Assembly (NCBI GenBank): GCA_000613465.1
Contig: BAJA01000041.1
Span: 1 to 44,211, forward strand
Direction of reading: 5' to 3'
DNA length: 44,211 bases
Source of the DNA: Bacteroides nordii WAL 11050 = JCM 12987
GTDB lineage: Bacteria > Bacteroidota > Bacteroidia > Bacteroidales > Bacteroidaceae
The notes beneath the pieces are model-generated. The model was not told the origin of the DNA and ran no database searches. It was given only the letters and a program-made list of their open reading frames with translations. Shown piece after piece: positions 8,745 through 17,429 of this stretch (its first letter is position 1; every line of letters begins with the position of its first letter). The position numbers and the translations under genes are program-made.

Positions 8745-9215
8745 GATTCACCACAGAGGACGCAGAGGTCACAGAGTTTAATTAGTTTATAATATAAAAC
8801 GTTTAATGCCATTTTTGAGTCTTGGTACATTGAAGTTCAGTAATAATCCATATTTGAGCTTACTAAGCTTCATATATGTTAATATTTGAGCTGAGTGTAC
8901 AGGCTGTAATGTCTCTACACTTTTCAACTCTATAATAAGCCGCTTATCAATTAATAAGTCTATCCTGTAGTCGGTGTCCAGTTTGATACCCTTGTAAATG
9001 ATTGGCAATTTTTTTTGTCTTTCTACTTGTATATTTGTTTCTATAAGTTCGTGATATAGACAGGTTTCATATGTACTTTCCAATAATCCCGCTCCCAATT
9101 GTGTGTGTACTTCAAAAGCAAGACCAAGAACCTTATTAGTGAGTATATTAATATCTTCCATTTCTTTGTTTTCTAAATTGAACTCTGTGCCTCTGTGTCC
9201 TCTGTGGTGAATCAT
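8743..9215. mobile_element. Inverted-repeat-bounded element carrying the GxxExxY gene
   Basis: The left arm 8743-8783 (ATGATTCACCACAGAGGA, then CGCAGAGG, then TCACAGAGTTTAATT) and the right arm 9176-9215, read on the opposite strand, match at all but about three positions, including one single-base indel. The arms enclose only the GxxExxY gene. The right edge overlaps the radA stop codon (TGA 9214-9212) and the left edge abuts the dehydrogenase ATG (8744-8742). No transposase is present. It may be a non-autonomous unit; mobility is inferred, not shown. Confidence 0.55.
8787..9161 (-). CDS. GxxExxY family protein
   Basis: About 124 residues from the chosen start MEDINILTNKVL. It contains GAGLLESTYE, the GxxExxY signature (GLLESTY), followed by DTDYRIDLLIDKRLIIELKSVE. 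That segment has the Asp and Glu-x-Lys arrangement of a PD-(D/E)XK nuclease-like fold, as I recall the family; biochemical function is not established to my knowledge. The ORF is open up to an ATG at 9215 inside the right inverted repeat, whose translation gives HHRGHRGTEF. I prefer 9161 because the extra 18 residues are repeat-derived. If the longer form is made, its ATG overlaps the radA stop as ATGA and translation could be coupled. Confidence 0.8.
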   Translation of the reverse strand: MEDINILTNKVLGLAFEVHTQLGAGLLESTYETCLYHELIETNIQVERQKKLPIIYKGIKLDTDYRIDLLIDKRLIIELKSVETLQPVHSAQILTYMKLSKLKYGLLLNFNVPRLKNGIKRFIL

Positions 9216-10578
9216 CCGAATAGTGTCCTGAATGCTTCTTCCACCTTCCTAACCGGCACCAATTCTATCTTTATTTTCTTTGTATCAATTCCTTGCAGAT
9301 TATGCTTAGGTAACAGAATGCGTTTAAATCCTAACTTTTCTGCTTCACCGATGCGTTGTTCGATCCGGTTTACCGGGCGTATTTCACCGGATAGTCCGAT
9401 CTCACCGGCCATACAAACTTCCGGTTCGATAGATGCATCCATGTTGGAGGAGAGGATAGCGCTGATAACGGCAAGGTCAATGGCGGGATCATTTACTTTC
9501 AGCCTCCGGCAATATTGAGAAACACGTCTTTTTGTGCCAGTTTAAAGCCTACCCGTTTTTCGAGTACAGCCAACAGCATATTCATACGGCGAAGATCAAA
9601 CCCTGTGGCAGAGCGTTGCGGGTTACCATATACAGCAGAACTGACCAATGCCTGTGTTTCAATCAAAAATGGGCGTACCCCTTCGATGGCAGAGGCAATA
9701 GCTACTCCGCTCATACCTTCGTGGTCTTGCGAAAGGAGCAATTCCGATGGGTTACTGACTTGCCGGAGCCCGTCTTGCCGCATTTCATAAATGCCTAATT
9801 CTGCTGTACTCCCAAAGCGGTTTTTTATGCTTCGCAAGATACGATACATATAATGCTGATCGCCTTCAAACTGAAGTACGGCATCTACGATGTGTTCCAA
9901 AACCTTTGGTCCGGCAATACTGCCTTCCTTGTTGATATGTCCGATAAGCAGTACCGGCGTATGGGTCTCTTTGGCAAAACGGAGAATGGATGCCGAACAT
10001 TCACGTACCTGTGCAATGCTGCCGGGAGAAGATTCGATATTTTCTGTAGAAATGGTTTGTATAGAGTCTATGATGACTAAATCGGGATTGGTATTTTTGA
10101 TATGTACATAGATCTGCTCCAGAGAGGTCTCACAAACGATGAGGCAGTCACTGGAAGCAGTTGTCAGACGGTCGGCACGTAATTTTAATTGTCGGGCGCT
10201 TTCTTCACCGGAGATATAAAGGACACGTCTTTCGGGCATACGTAGTACTGTTTGGAGCACAAGAGTCGATTTCCCAATGCCCGGTTCACCACCTATCAGT
10301 ACCAGTGAACCTGGGACAAGACCACCGCCTAACACACGGTTTAACTCTTCGTCGTGCATGTCGATACGTGGCTCGTCATCTGCTTCTATTTCATTTAAAG
10401 TAATAGGTTTGGCTTTGGCTGTATTTATGCCCGATACGGGGCGGCGGTTTGTAGGTTCTTTCCGGACTATCTCTTCTACATAGGTGTTCCATTCGCCACA
10501 CGAAGGACATTTTCCTACCCATTTGGGAGAGTCCTGTCCACAATTGCTGCATACATATACGGTTTTCTCTTTGGCCAT
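9212..10578 (-). CDS. radA: DNA repair protein RadA, frameshifted
   Basis: The RecA-like branch-migration helicase RadA, which processes recombination intermediates in the cytoplasm. The N-terminal C4 zinc finger is CSNCGQDSPKWVGKCPSCGEW. The Walker A motif is GGEPGIGKSTL (near residue 95), and the RadA-specific KNRFG motif lies around residue 252. The C-terminus is Lon-protease-like (IGLSGEIRPVNRIEQRI). The frame breaks at about 9501 after NIAGG. Adding one C gives GGLKVNDPAIDLAVIS and joins the two halves into about 455 residues, the usual RadA length. The stop codon lies within the right inverted repeat of the GxxExxY element. Confidence 0.93.
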
Positions 10579-10607
10579 TCTTTTTGTCCTTTACTTTATA
10601 AGATGGA

Positions 10608-10615
10608 CAAAAGTA
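10608..10615 (-). promoter_or_regulatory. Candidate -7 box for radA
   Basis: TACTTTTG on the minus strand matches TAnnTTTG exactly, 30 bp upstream of the radA ATG. The -33 position falls in the CACAGAG repeat and has no clear TTTG. Confidence 0.45.
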
Positions 10616-10620
10616 ATAAA

Positions 10621-10660
10621 TTCACCACAGAAAAATGCAGAGTCTCACAGAGTTTTATTT
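10621..10660. repeat. Degenerate CACAGAG half-repeat
   Basis: TTCACCACAG, then AAAAATGCAGAGT, then CTCACAGAGTT is a diverged single arm of the same repeat that bounds the GxxExxY gene. Another fragment (AAATTCACC) begins near 10673, just before the paired copy. Confidence 0.55.
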
Positions 10661-10683
10661 AATATTAGTCATAAATTCACCAT

Positions 10684-10801
10684 CGTTTTCACCACAGAGG
10701 GCGCAGAGGACACAGAGTTTTAAGTATTGGAATCATTAGTCCCTAACAACCGTTAAGATTTTAATAACTCTGTGTCCTCTGCGTCCTCTGTAGTGAAAAC
10801 G
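10684..10801. repeat. CACAGAG inverted repeat pair without a gene (miniature form)
   Basis: The left arm 10684-10723 (CGTTTTCACCACAGAGGGCG onward) and the right arm 10761-10801 are near-perfect inverted complements around a 37-bp spacer with no ORF. They belong to the same family as the arms around the GxxExxY gene, so this looks like an empty or deletion derivative. It lies between radA and the asparaginase gene and could form a long hairpin in RNA. Confidence 0.65.
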
Positions 10802-10829
10802 GTAGTGGGCTATAATGTAATCTCTCCCG

Positions 10830-11846
10830 CTAGGGGCGTGCCATTCGTTCTCTCACTTCCTCAGGGCTGTAGCCGTGTCCCAGCAGGAACATCAGTTTGG
10901 TGACAGCGGACTCGGTGGTGCTGTCGTATCCGCTGACAATGCCCGATTCCAACAAATGATAACCGGTTTCATATCGTTCCATTTCCACCGTTCCGGCACT
11001 ACATTGAGTGACGTTGACTATCACAATTCCTCGTGTGCTTGCTTCACGTAGCAGGCGGAGGAACCATTGCTTACGGGGGGCATTGCCCGAGCCATAGGTT
11101 TCTAATACCACGGCTCTTAATCCGTCGATGGTAAGTGTGGCTGCTACTACATTCTCATGTATGCCGGGAAAGAGTTTTAATACGGCAATGTTGGTGTCGA
11201 GCAAATAATGTGGTTTCAGTTCCTGCTTTTCCTGAATGGTATGGATAACAGAATAATTGTATTTGATATGTATTCCCACCTCTGCCAGTATCGGATAGTT
11301 GAAAGAACGGAAAGCATTGAAGTTTTCAGCATTCATTTTGGTAGTACGATTGCCCCGCATCAGATGATTTTCAAAGAAGATACATACTTCAGGTACAAGT
11401 GGATTACCATGTTTGTCCTGAGCAGCAGCTATTTCTATGCTCGTCATCAGGTTTTCCTTACCGTCTGTACGCAATACTCCGATAGGCAGTTGTGAGCCTG
11501 TGAGAATGACCGGTTTACTTAATCCTTCGAGCATGAAGCTCAATGCTGAGGCTGTGAAAGCCATTGTGTCCGTACCATGCAGGATAACGAAACCATTATA
11601 CCGCTCGTATGTATCGTAAATGATTCGTACCAGCTTCCGCCATGCTTCGGGTTCCATGTCCGATGAGTCCATTGGAGGATCAAACTGGTAAGAATCAATG
11701 CTACAGTTTGATTTCTGAAGTTCGGGGACGTGCTTCTGCAACTGTTCAAAGTTGAAGTTCTCCAGTGCTCCGGTTTCGGCATTTTCTATCATTCCAATCG
11801 TGCCACCGGTGTATATTAACAATACGGAAGTATTTGAAGGGTTCAT
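10830..11846 (-). CDS. ansA: Type I L-asparaginase
   Basis: A 338-residue cytoplasmic asparaginase hydrolysing L-asparagine to aspartate and ammonia. The first catalytic Thr lies in IYTGGTIGM near the N-terminus and the second in HGTDTMAFTASALSF. KPVILTGSQLPIG and RTDGKENL follow, as in type I enzymes. There is no signal peptide. The end is at 10830 after a GYSPEEVRERMARP tail. The gene stands alone between the CACAGAG repeat and the divergent threonine operon. Its product, aspartate, is the substrate of ThrA next door; a shared metabolic purpose is an inference. Confidence 0.92.
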   Translation of the reverse strand: MNPSNTSVLLIYTGGTIGMIENAETGALENFNFEQLQKHVPELQKSNCSIDSYQFDPPMDSSDMEPEAWRKLVRIIYDTYERYNGFVILHGTDTMAFTASALSFMLEGLSKPVILTGSQLPIGVLRTDGKENLMTSIEIAAAQDKHGNPLVPEVCIFFENHLMRGNRTTKMNAENFNAFRSFNYPILAEVGIHIKYNYSVIHTIQEKQELKPHYLLDTNIAVLKLFPGIHENVVAATLTIDGLRAVVLETYGSGNAPRKQWFLRLLREASTRGIVIVNVTQCSAGTVEMERYETGYHLLESGIVSGYDSTTESAVTKLMFLLGHGYSPEEVRERMARP

Positions 11847-11873
11847 AAGCGTATTTTATGCAATTGAATACTG

Positions 11874-11881
11874 CAAAGATA
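11874..11881 (-). promoter_or_regulatory. Candidate -7 box for ansA
   Basis: TATCTTTG on the minus strand fits TAnnTTTG. TTTG at 11908-11905 lies upstream with a 23-bp gap, longer than the usual 19-21. A start site would fall about 20 bp before the ATG. Confidence 0.45.
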
Positions 11882-12010
11882 ATTATATATCTTATATTTT
11901 ATAACAAAATGTCAGAAAAGTACAACGCGCTAATTTGTCACTGCTCCACAGGGAAAATCTTTTTATTAGAAAATTATCGCAAAAAGTGATAGATTGAATG
12001 TTTTTATTGT

Positions 12011-12018
12011 TACTTTTG
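12011..12018 (+). promoter_or_regulatory. Candidate -7 box of the threonine operon
   Basis: TACTTTTG matches the Bacteroides -7 consensus. The -33 region is weak (TTG at 11994-11996 is too close). A start near 12025 would place the leader peptide about 25 nt into the transcript. Confidence 0.5.
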
Positions 12019-12048
12019 CGACATCTTATCAAATAGTAACGAGAAACA

Positions 12049-12114
12049 ATGACTATGATGAAGTACTATCCGCATACAGTCACATCCATGTGCACCATGA
12101 CCCTTAGGGGTTGA
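12049..12114 (+). CDS. Threonine/methionine-rich leader peptide of the thr operon
   Basis: A 21-codon ORF beginning ATGACTATGATG and ending in TGA at 12112-12114. It encodes five Thr and five Met, with the middle reading HTVTSMCTMT. It lies 126 bp upstream of thrA, which makes precursors of both Thr and Met. This composition is the hallmark of translational attenuation: ribosome stalling at Thr or Met codons would change folding of the downstream leader RNA. A downstream hairpin (GCTTAC / GTAAGC, 12148-12164) is visible, but I could not identify a clear terminator with a T-tract, so the exact switch is unresolved. Confidence 0.7.
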   Translation: MTMMKYYPHTVTSMCTMTLRG

Positions 12115-12240
12115 GGGATAGTATTTGTGTTTCTACGTGAATCACGCTTACAGGAAGTAAGCAAATTCAAATTTAGTATTTTAGTTGTAAATAAACCATT
12201 GTTTCCGGAAAAGGAAGCATTGAAAATATAAAGTATCTGC
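12115..12240 (+). promoter_or_regulatory. Leader RNA between the thr leader peptide and thrA
   Basis: This segment holds GCTTAC-AGGAA-GTAAGC (12148-12164), a small GTGA/TCAC hairpin just before it (about 12139-12147), and a TTCC-GGAAAA-GGAA hairpin near 12207-12220. These are candidates for attenuator elements, but no canonical stem plus T-run is clear. Confidence 0.4.
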
Positions 12241-14675
12241 ATGAAAGTAATGAAATTCGGCGGAACATCCGTAGGTTCCGTGAACAGCATTTTAAGCGTA
12301 AAGAGAATAGTAGAGTCGGCCGGAGAACCGGTTATTGTAGTTGTTTCCGCATTGGGCGGCATTACCGATAAGTTGATTAATACCTCTAAAATGGCCGCTG
12401 TAGGTGATTCGGCCTACGAAGGTGAGTTCCGCGAAATTGTTTATCGCCACGTGGAGATGATTAAAGAAGTGGTTCCCGCAGGTGAATATCAGGCTTCGTT
12501 GCAACGTCAGGTAGGTGAACTGCTCAATGAGCTGAAAGATATTTTTCAGGGTATTTATCTGATAAAAGACCTTTCTGCAAAAACATCGGATACCATTGTT
12601 AGTTATGGCGAACGCCTCTCTTCTATCATTGTAGCGCAGCTGATTGAAGGTGCCCAATGGTTTGACTCGCGCACTTTTATAAAGACAGAAAGAAAACATT
12701 CCAAACACACACTTGACACTGAACTGACGCATCAATTGGTGAAAGAGGCTTTCCGGGTGATTCCGCAAGTATCGCTGGTACCGGGATTCATTTCATCGGA
12801 CAAGGTGACGGGGGATGTTACCAACCTTGGACGGGGTGGTTCGGATTATACAGCGGCCATCATTGCTGCTGCTCTGGATGCTGATAGCCTGGAGATATGG
12901 ACCGATGTAGATGGATTCATGACAGCCGATCCACGTGTGATTTCTACTGCTTATACTATCAACGAACTGAGTTATGTGGAAGCTACCGAACTTTGTAACT
13001 TCGGTGCCAAAGTGGTATATCCGCCTACTATTTACCCGGTTTGTCATAAGAATATACCTATATTAATAAAGAATACATTCAATCCCGAAGGTACGGGCAC
13101 GGTTATCAAACAAGAGGTTTCCGATCCGCAAACGAAAGCGATTAAAGGTATCTCTTCTATCAATGACACCAGCCTGATTACTGTGCAAGGTCTTGGTATG
13201 GTGGGTGTTATTGGTGTTAACTATCGTATCTTTAAGGCTCTGGCAAAGAATGGTATCAGCGTATTTCTTGTGTCTCAGGCTTCTTCTGAGAACAGTACTT
13301 CCATCGGTGTGCGTAATGCCGACGCCGATCTGGCTTGTGAAGTGTTGAATGAGGAGTTCGCCAAAGAGATAGAAATGGGTGAGATATCTCCTATTCAGGC
13401 AGAGAAAAATCTGGCTACCGTAGCAATTGTGGGTGAGAACATGAAGCACACACCGGGTATTGCCGGTAAATTGTTCGGTACATTGGGACGTAATGGTATT
13501 AATGTGATAGCTTGTGCACAGGGAGCTTCGGAAACAAATATTTCATTTGTAGTTGACTCTAAATCATTGCGCAAATCATTGAATGTGATTCATGATTCAT
13601 TCTTCCTGTCCGAATATCAGGTGCTGAATCTCTTTATCTGTGGTATTGGTACGGTAGGAGGTAGCCTGATAGAACAGATCCGCTGTCAGCAGGAAAAGCT
13701 GAAAGTAGAAAACGGGTTGAAACTCCATGTGGTAGGTATTGCCGACGCTACGAAAGCCATGTTCAGCCGTCAGGGTTTTGACCTGGCTAATTACCGGGAA
13801 GAGTTGGAAGCGAAAGGTACCGAAAGTACGCTTGAGTCTCTTCGTGATGAGATTATCGGCATGAATATTTTCAATTCTGTATTTGTGGATTGTACTGCCA
13901 GTCCGGATGTAGCCTCGCTTTATAAAGATCTGTTGCTGCACAATGTGTCGGTAGTGGCTGCCAATAAGATTGCTGCTTCCTCCAAATACGAGAACTATCG
14001 CGAATTGAAGCAGATAGCCCGTCAGCGTGGTGTGAAATATCTGTTTGAGACGAACGTAGGGGCAGGGCTTCCTATCATTAATACAATCAATGACCTGATT
14101 CATAGTGGCGACAAGATATTAAAGATTGAAGCTGTGCTGAGCGGTACGTTGAACTATATATTCAATAAGATCAGTGCTGATATCCCATTTAGCCGTACGA
14201 TAAAGATGGCACAGGAAGAGCGTTATTCCGAACCGGACCCACGTATCGACCTGAGTGGTAAAGATGTGATTCGTAAGCTGGTGATTCTGGCACGTGAAGC
14301 CGGATATAAACTGGAGCAGGAAGATGTAGAGAAGAATCTTTTTGTCCCGAATGATTTCTTTGAAGGATCGTTGGATGATTTCTGGAAGCGTGTTCCGAGT
14401 CTGGATGCAGACTTTGAAGCCCGTCGTCAGGTATTGGAGAAAGAAAATAAACACTGGCGTTTTGTTGCTACGCTCGAAAACGGGAAGGCTTCTGTGGGCT
14501 TACAGGAAGTAGGGGCCAATCATCGTTCTACGGACTGGAAGGCAGTAACAATATTATCCTGCTCACAACAGAGCGTTATAAAGAGTATCCGATGATGATT
14601 CAGGGATATGGTGCCGGTGCAGGTGTGACGGCAGCGGGAGTCTTTGCGGATATTATGAGTATAGCGAATGTTTAA
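12241..14675 (+). CDS. thrA: Bifunctional aspartokinase / homoserine dehydrogenase, frameshifted near the C-terminus
   Basis: A fused enzyme of about 811 residues catalysing the first and third steps of the Thr/Met branch: aspartate to aspartyl-phosphate, and aspartate semialdehyde to homoserine. The kinase domain opens with KFGGTSVGS (residues 5-13) and has GRGGSDYTAA near residue 200. ACT regulatory domains follow (about 310-450, including VGVIGVNYRIFKALAKNGIS). The dehydrogenase domain starts at LFICGIGTVGGSL (about 462) and carries the substrate-site stretch EPDPRIDLSGKDVIRKLVIL. The frame breaks at about 14524. Adding one C restores NHPFYGLEGSNNIILLTTER and continues through GAGAGVTAAGVFADIM to a TAA at 14673-14675. 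It heads the thrA-thrB-thrC operon behind a Thr/Met leader peptide. Confidence 0.94.
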
Positions 14676-14679
14676 TTTA

Positions 14680-14769
14680 GTGGACAGTTGACAATTGACA
14701 ATTGACAGTTGCTGCGCTTTGTTGCAGTTGGTTTGTTAATTGTCAATTGTCCACTGTCAATTGTCAATT
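14680..14769. repeat. TTGACAATTGACAGT-type inverted repeat, copy 2
   Basis: The left arm (14680-14711) is made of GGACAGTTGACAATTGACAA units. The right arm (14738-14769) is the inverted complement, with AATTGTCAATTGTCCACTG. The 26-bp loop has its own CTGC/GCAG mini-stem. It fills the thrA-thrB junction and ends 6 bp before the thrB ATG. The whole element could fold in the polycistronic mRNA and modulate downstream expression. Confidence 0.75.
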
Positions 14770-14775
14770 AAGAAA

Positions 14776-15999
14776 ATGAAGCATATCATTATATTAGGTG
14801 ACGGCATGGCCGACTGGCCTGTAAAGTCATTGGGAGACAAGACGCTCCTGCAATATGCAAAAACGCCTTATATGGATAAACTCGCCCGTATGGGGCGTAA
14901 TGGACGGCTGATGACTGTAGCGGATGGTTTTCATCCTGGCAGTGAAGTAGCCAATATGTCGGTATTGGGATATGATCTTCCGAAGGTATATGAAGGACGC
15001 GGTCCGCTCGAGGCAGCAAGTATCGGTGTGGAACTCCAACCGGGAGAGATGGCGATGCGTTGCAATATCATCTGTATTGAAGGAGATAATATAAAAAATC
15101 ATTCCGCCGGACATATTTCTACTGAAGAAGCCGATGTGCTGATTCAATATCTGCAGGAACATTTAGGCAATGATCGCGTACGTTTCCATACCGGTGTTCA
15201 ATATCGTCATCTGTTGGTCATCAAAGACGGAAATAAACAGCTGGATTGTACTCCGCCTCATGACGTACCTTTAAAGCCTTTTCGCCCATTGATGGTGAAA
15301 CCGTTAGTGCCGGAAGCCCGGGAGACAGCAGATCTTATTAATGAACTGATCTTAAAGTCGCAGGAACTGCTGAAGAATCATCCGCTGAATCTGAAACGTA
15401 TGGCCGAAGGCAAAGACCCTGCCAATAGTATCTGGCCCTGGAGTCCGGGATACCGTCCGCAAATGGATACTTTTTCCGATACTTTCCCTCAAGTGAAAAG
15501 AGGAGCTGTTATTTCGGCGGTCGATCTGATAAATGGAATCGGATACTATGCCGGACTTCGCCGCATTGCGGTGGAAGGAGCAACCGGACTCTATAATACG
15601 AATTATGAAAACAAAGTGGCAGCTGCACTGGAAGCATTGAAGACGGATGACTTCGTCTATCTCCATATCGAAGCCAGTGATGAGGCGGGACATGAAGGAG
15701 ATATTTCGTTGAAGCTTCTTACAATTGAAAACCTGGATAGCCGTGCTGTTGGCCCTATCTATGAAGCTGTGAAGGATTGGGACGAACCGGTAGCCATTGC
15801 TGTATTGCCCGATCATCCTACCCCTTGCGAACTTCGTACCCATACCAACGAACCTATTCCGTTTCTTATCTGGTATCCGGGCATTACACCGGACGAAGTG
15901 CAGACCTATGACGAAGTGGCCGCTTGTGACGGGGTGTATGGGCTGATGAAGGCAGATGAATTTATTAACGAATTTATGGCACTACCCGTGAAGAGTTGA
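14776..15999 (+). CDS. ApgM-like predicted homoserine kinase (phosphoglycerate-mutase family)
   Basis: A 407-residue member of the archaeal-type cofactor-independent phosphoglycerate mutase (alkaline phosphatase-like) family. Metal-binding motifs are GDGMADWPV at the N-terminus, HIEASDEAGHEGD near residue 296 and LPDHPTPCELRTH near residue 340. By position between thrA and thrC, and because no GHMP-type thrB is present, it fits the Bacteroidetes subgroup proposed to act as homoserine kinase. That function rests on gene context and is not proven here. I start at 14776 (MKHIIILGDG). An upstream in-frame ATG at 14740 would add twelve residues that merely translate the repeat. The stop codon TGA is the first part of the next repeat copy. 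Confidence 0.85.
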   Translation: MKHIIILGDGMADWPVKSLGDKTLLQYAKTPYMDKLARMGRNGRLMTVADGFHPGSEVANMSVLGYDLPKVYEGRGPLEAASIGVELQPGEMAMRCNIICIEGDNIKNHSAGHISTEEADVLIQYLQEHLGNDRVRFHTGVQYRHLLVIKDGNKQLDCTPPHDVPLKPFRPLMVKPLVPEARETADLINELILKSQELLKNHPLNLKRMAEGKDPANSIWPWSPGYRPQMDTFSDTFPQVKRGAVISAVDLINGIGYYAGLRRIAVEGATGLYNTNYENKVAAALEALKTDDFVYLHIEASDEAGHEGDISLKLLTIENLDSRAVGPIYEAVKDWDEPVAIAVLPDHPTPCELRTHTNEPIPFLIWYPGITPDEVQTYDEVAACDGVYGLMKADEFINEFMALPVKS

Positions 16000-16031
16000 C
16001 AATTGACAGTTGACAGTTGACAATTGACAGT
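15995..16031. repeat. TTGACAATTGACAGT-type repeat, copy 3 (single arm)
   Basis: Consecutive TTGACAATTGACAG and TTGACAG units with no opposing arm. The stop codon of the ApgM-like gene (15997-15999) is the TGA of the first unit. Confidence 0.7.
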
Positions 16032-16063
16032 GGGCTTGCGCAATGGCACTGACGCTGCACAGC

Positions 16064-16100
16064 ACTAATCACTCATCACTAATCACTCATCACTAACTCA
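16064..16100. repeat. 14-bp tandem repeat
   Basis: ACTAATCACTCATC occurs twice in direct succession (16064-16077, 16078-16091), followed by a partial ACTAACTCA. It lies in the gap between the ApgM-like gene and thrC, after the single-arm repeat. It looks non-coding. Confidence 0.65.
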
Positions 16101-16127
16101 GTATAAACTAAATTTAAAATACCACTT

Positions 16128-17429
16128 ATGAAATATTACAGCACTAACCGTCAGGCTCCTGTTGCTACTCTTGAAGAAGCTGTAGTGAAGGGCTTGGCTG
16201 CCGATAAAGGGCTCTTTATGCCCGAAATGATTAAACCACTGCCTCAGGAGTTTTATGACACCATTGATACGCTTACTTTTCAGGAGATAGCCTATCGCGT
16301 AGCCGATGCTTTCTTTGGAGAAGACGTTCCGGCAGATACGTTGAAACAGATTGTCTATGATACATTGAACTTTGATGTGCCGTTGGTGCATGTGAAAGAT
16401 AATATCTATTCACTCGAATTGTTCCACGGTCCTACGCTTGCCTTTAAAGATGTAGGTGGCCGCTTCATGGCACGTTTGCTGGGTTACTTTATCCGTAAAG
16501 AGGGTAAAAAGCAGGTGAATGTACTTGTGGCTACTTCCGGTGATACCGGTAGTGCGGTTGCCAATGGCTTCCTCGGAGTAGACGGTATTCATGTCTATGT
16601 GCTTTATCCCAAAGGGAAAGTCAGTGAAATACAGGAAAAGCAGTTCACTACCTTAGGACAGAATATTACCGCTCTCGAAGTGGATGGTACTTTTGATGAT
16701 TGCCAGGCGCTTGTGAAGTCTGCCTTTATGGATAAGGAACTGAATGAACATATGCAACTGACCAGTGCCAACTCTATTAATGTGGCCCGCTTTCTGCCTC
16801 AGGCGTTCTATTATTTCTATGCCTATGCACAATTGAAGAAAGCTGGGAAAGCGGATAATGCCGTGATCTGTGTGCCCAGTGGTAACTTTGGTAATATCAC
16901 AGCCGGACTCTTTGGCAAAAAGATGGGGTTACCCGTGAAACGCTTTATCGCTGCTAATAATAAGAATGATATTTTCTATCAGTATCTGCAAACGGGTAAG
17001 TATAATCCGCGTCCATCCGTTGCCACTATTGCAAATGCCATGGATGTGGGCGATCCGAGTAACTTTGCCCGTGTGCTCGATCTTTATGGTGGTTCGCATG
17101 CTGCTATTTCGGCTGAGATAACCGGTACAACCTATACCGATGAACAAATCCGTGAAACGGTAAAGAAAACGTATGAAGATACTCATTACCTGCTTGATCC
17201 GCATGGAGCCTGTGGTTATCGTGCCCTTGAAGAGGGGTTGAAGCCCGGAGAAACCGGTGTGTTTCTTGAAACAGCACATCCGGCTAAGTTCCTGGATACA
17301 GTAGAAGGAATTGTTGGAGATAAAGTAGAGATTCCTGCTAAGCTGCAAGCCTTCATGAAAGGTGAGAAGAAGAGTTTGCCGATGACAAAGGAGTTTGTTG
17401 ATTTCAAGAATTACCTGCTTGCTCTTTAA
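16128..17429 (+). CDS. thrC: Threonine synthase
   Basis: A 433-residue PLP-dependent enzyme converting O-phosphohomoserine to L-threonine. The N-terminus (MKYYSTNRQAPVATLEEAVVKGLAADKGLFMPE) is typical. The Schiff-base lysine is Lys107 in GPTLAFKDVGGRFMARLL. The phosphate-binding and cofactor-site segments VATSGDTGSAVANGF and CVPSGNFGNITAG follow. Length fits the roughly 430-residue class. It is the last gene of the thr operon, about 130 bp after the ApgM-like gene, a gap filled with repeats. The ORF is uninterrupted. Confidence 0.95.
   Translation: MKYYSTNRQAPVATLEEAVVKGLAADKGLFMPEMIKPLPQEFYDTIDTLTFQEIAYRVADAFFGEDVPADTLKQIVYDTLNFDVPLVHVKDNIYSLELFHGPTLAFKDVGGRFMARLLGYFIRKEGKKQVNVLVATSGDTGSAVANGFLGVDGIHVYVLYPKGKVSEIQEKQFTTLGQNITALEVDGTFDDCQALVKSAFMDKELNEHMQLTSANSINVARFLPQAFYYFYAYAQLKKAGKADNAVICVPSGNFGNITAGLFGKKMGLPVKRFIAANNKNDIFYQYLQTGKYNPRPSVATIANAMDVGDPSNFARVLDLYGGSHAAISAEITGTTYTDEQIRETVKKTYEDTHYLLDPHGACGYRALEEGLKPGETGVFLETAHPAKFLDTVEGIVGDKVEIPAKLQAFMKGEKKSLPMTKEFVDFKNYLLAL

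Noticed and set aside
9162..9215. Longer N-terminus for the GxxExxY protein
   Set aside because: HHRGHRGTEF is the translated inverted repeat. The family-like sequence begins at MEDINIL. Kept as a possibility only for translational coupling to radA.
12241..14675. thrA as a genuine pseudogene
   Set aside because: The frame resumes perfectly after one base and the rest of the operon is intact. The same error type recurs across the window.
14740..14775. Upstream start for the ApgM-like gene
   Set aside because: The extra twelve residues are a direct translation of the TTGACAATTGACAGT repeat, whereas MKHIIILGDGMADW at 14776 is the natural N-terminus of the family.
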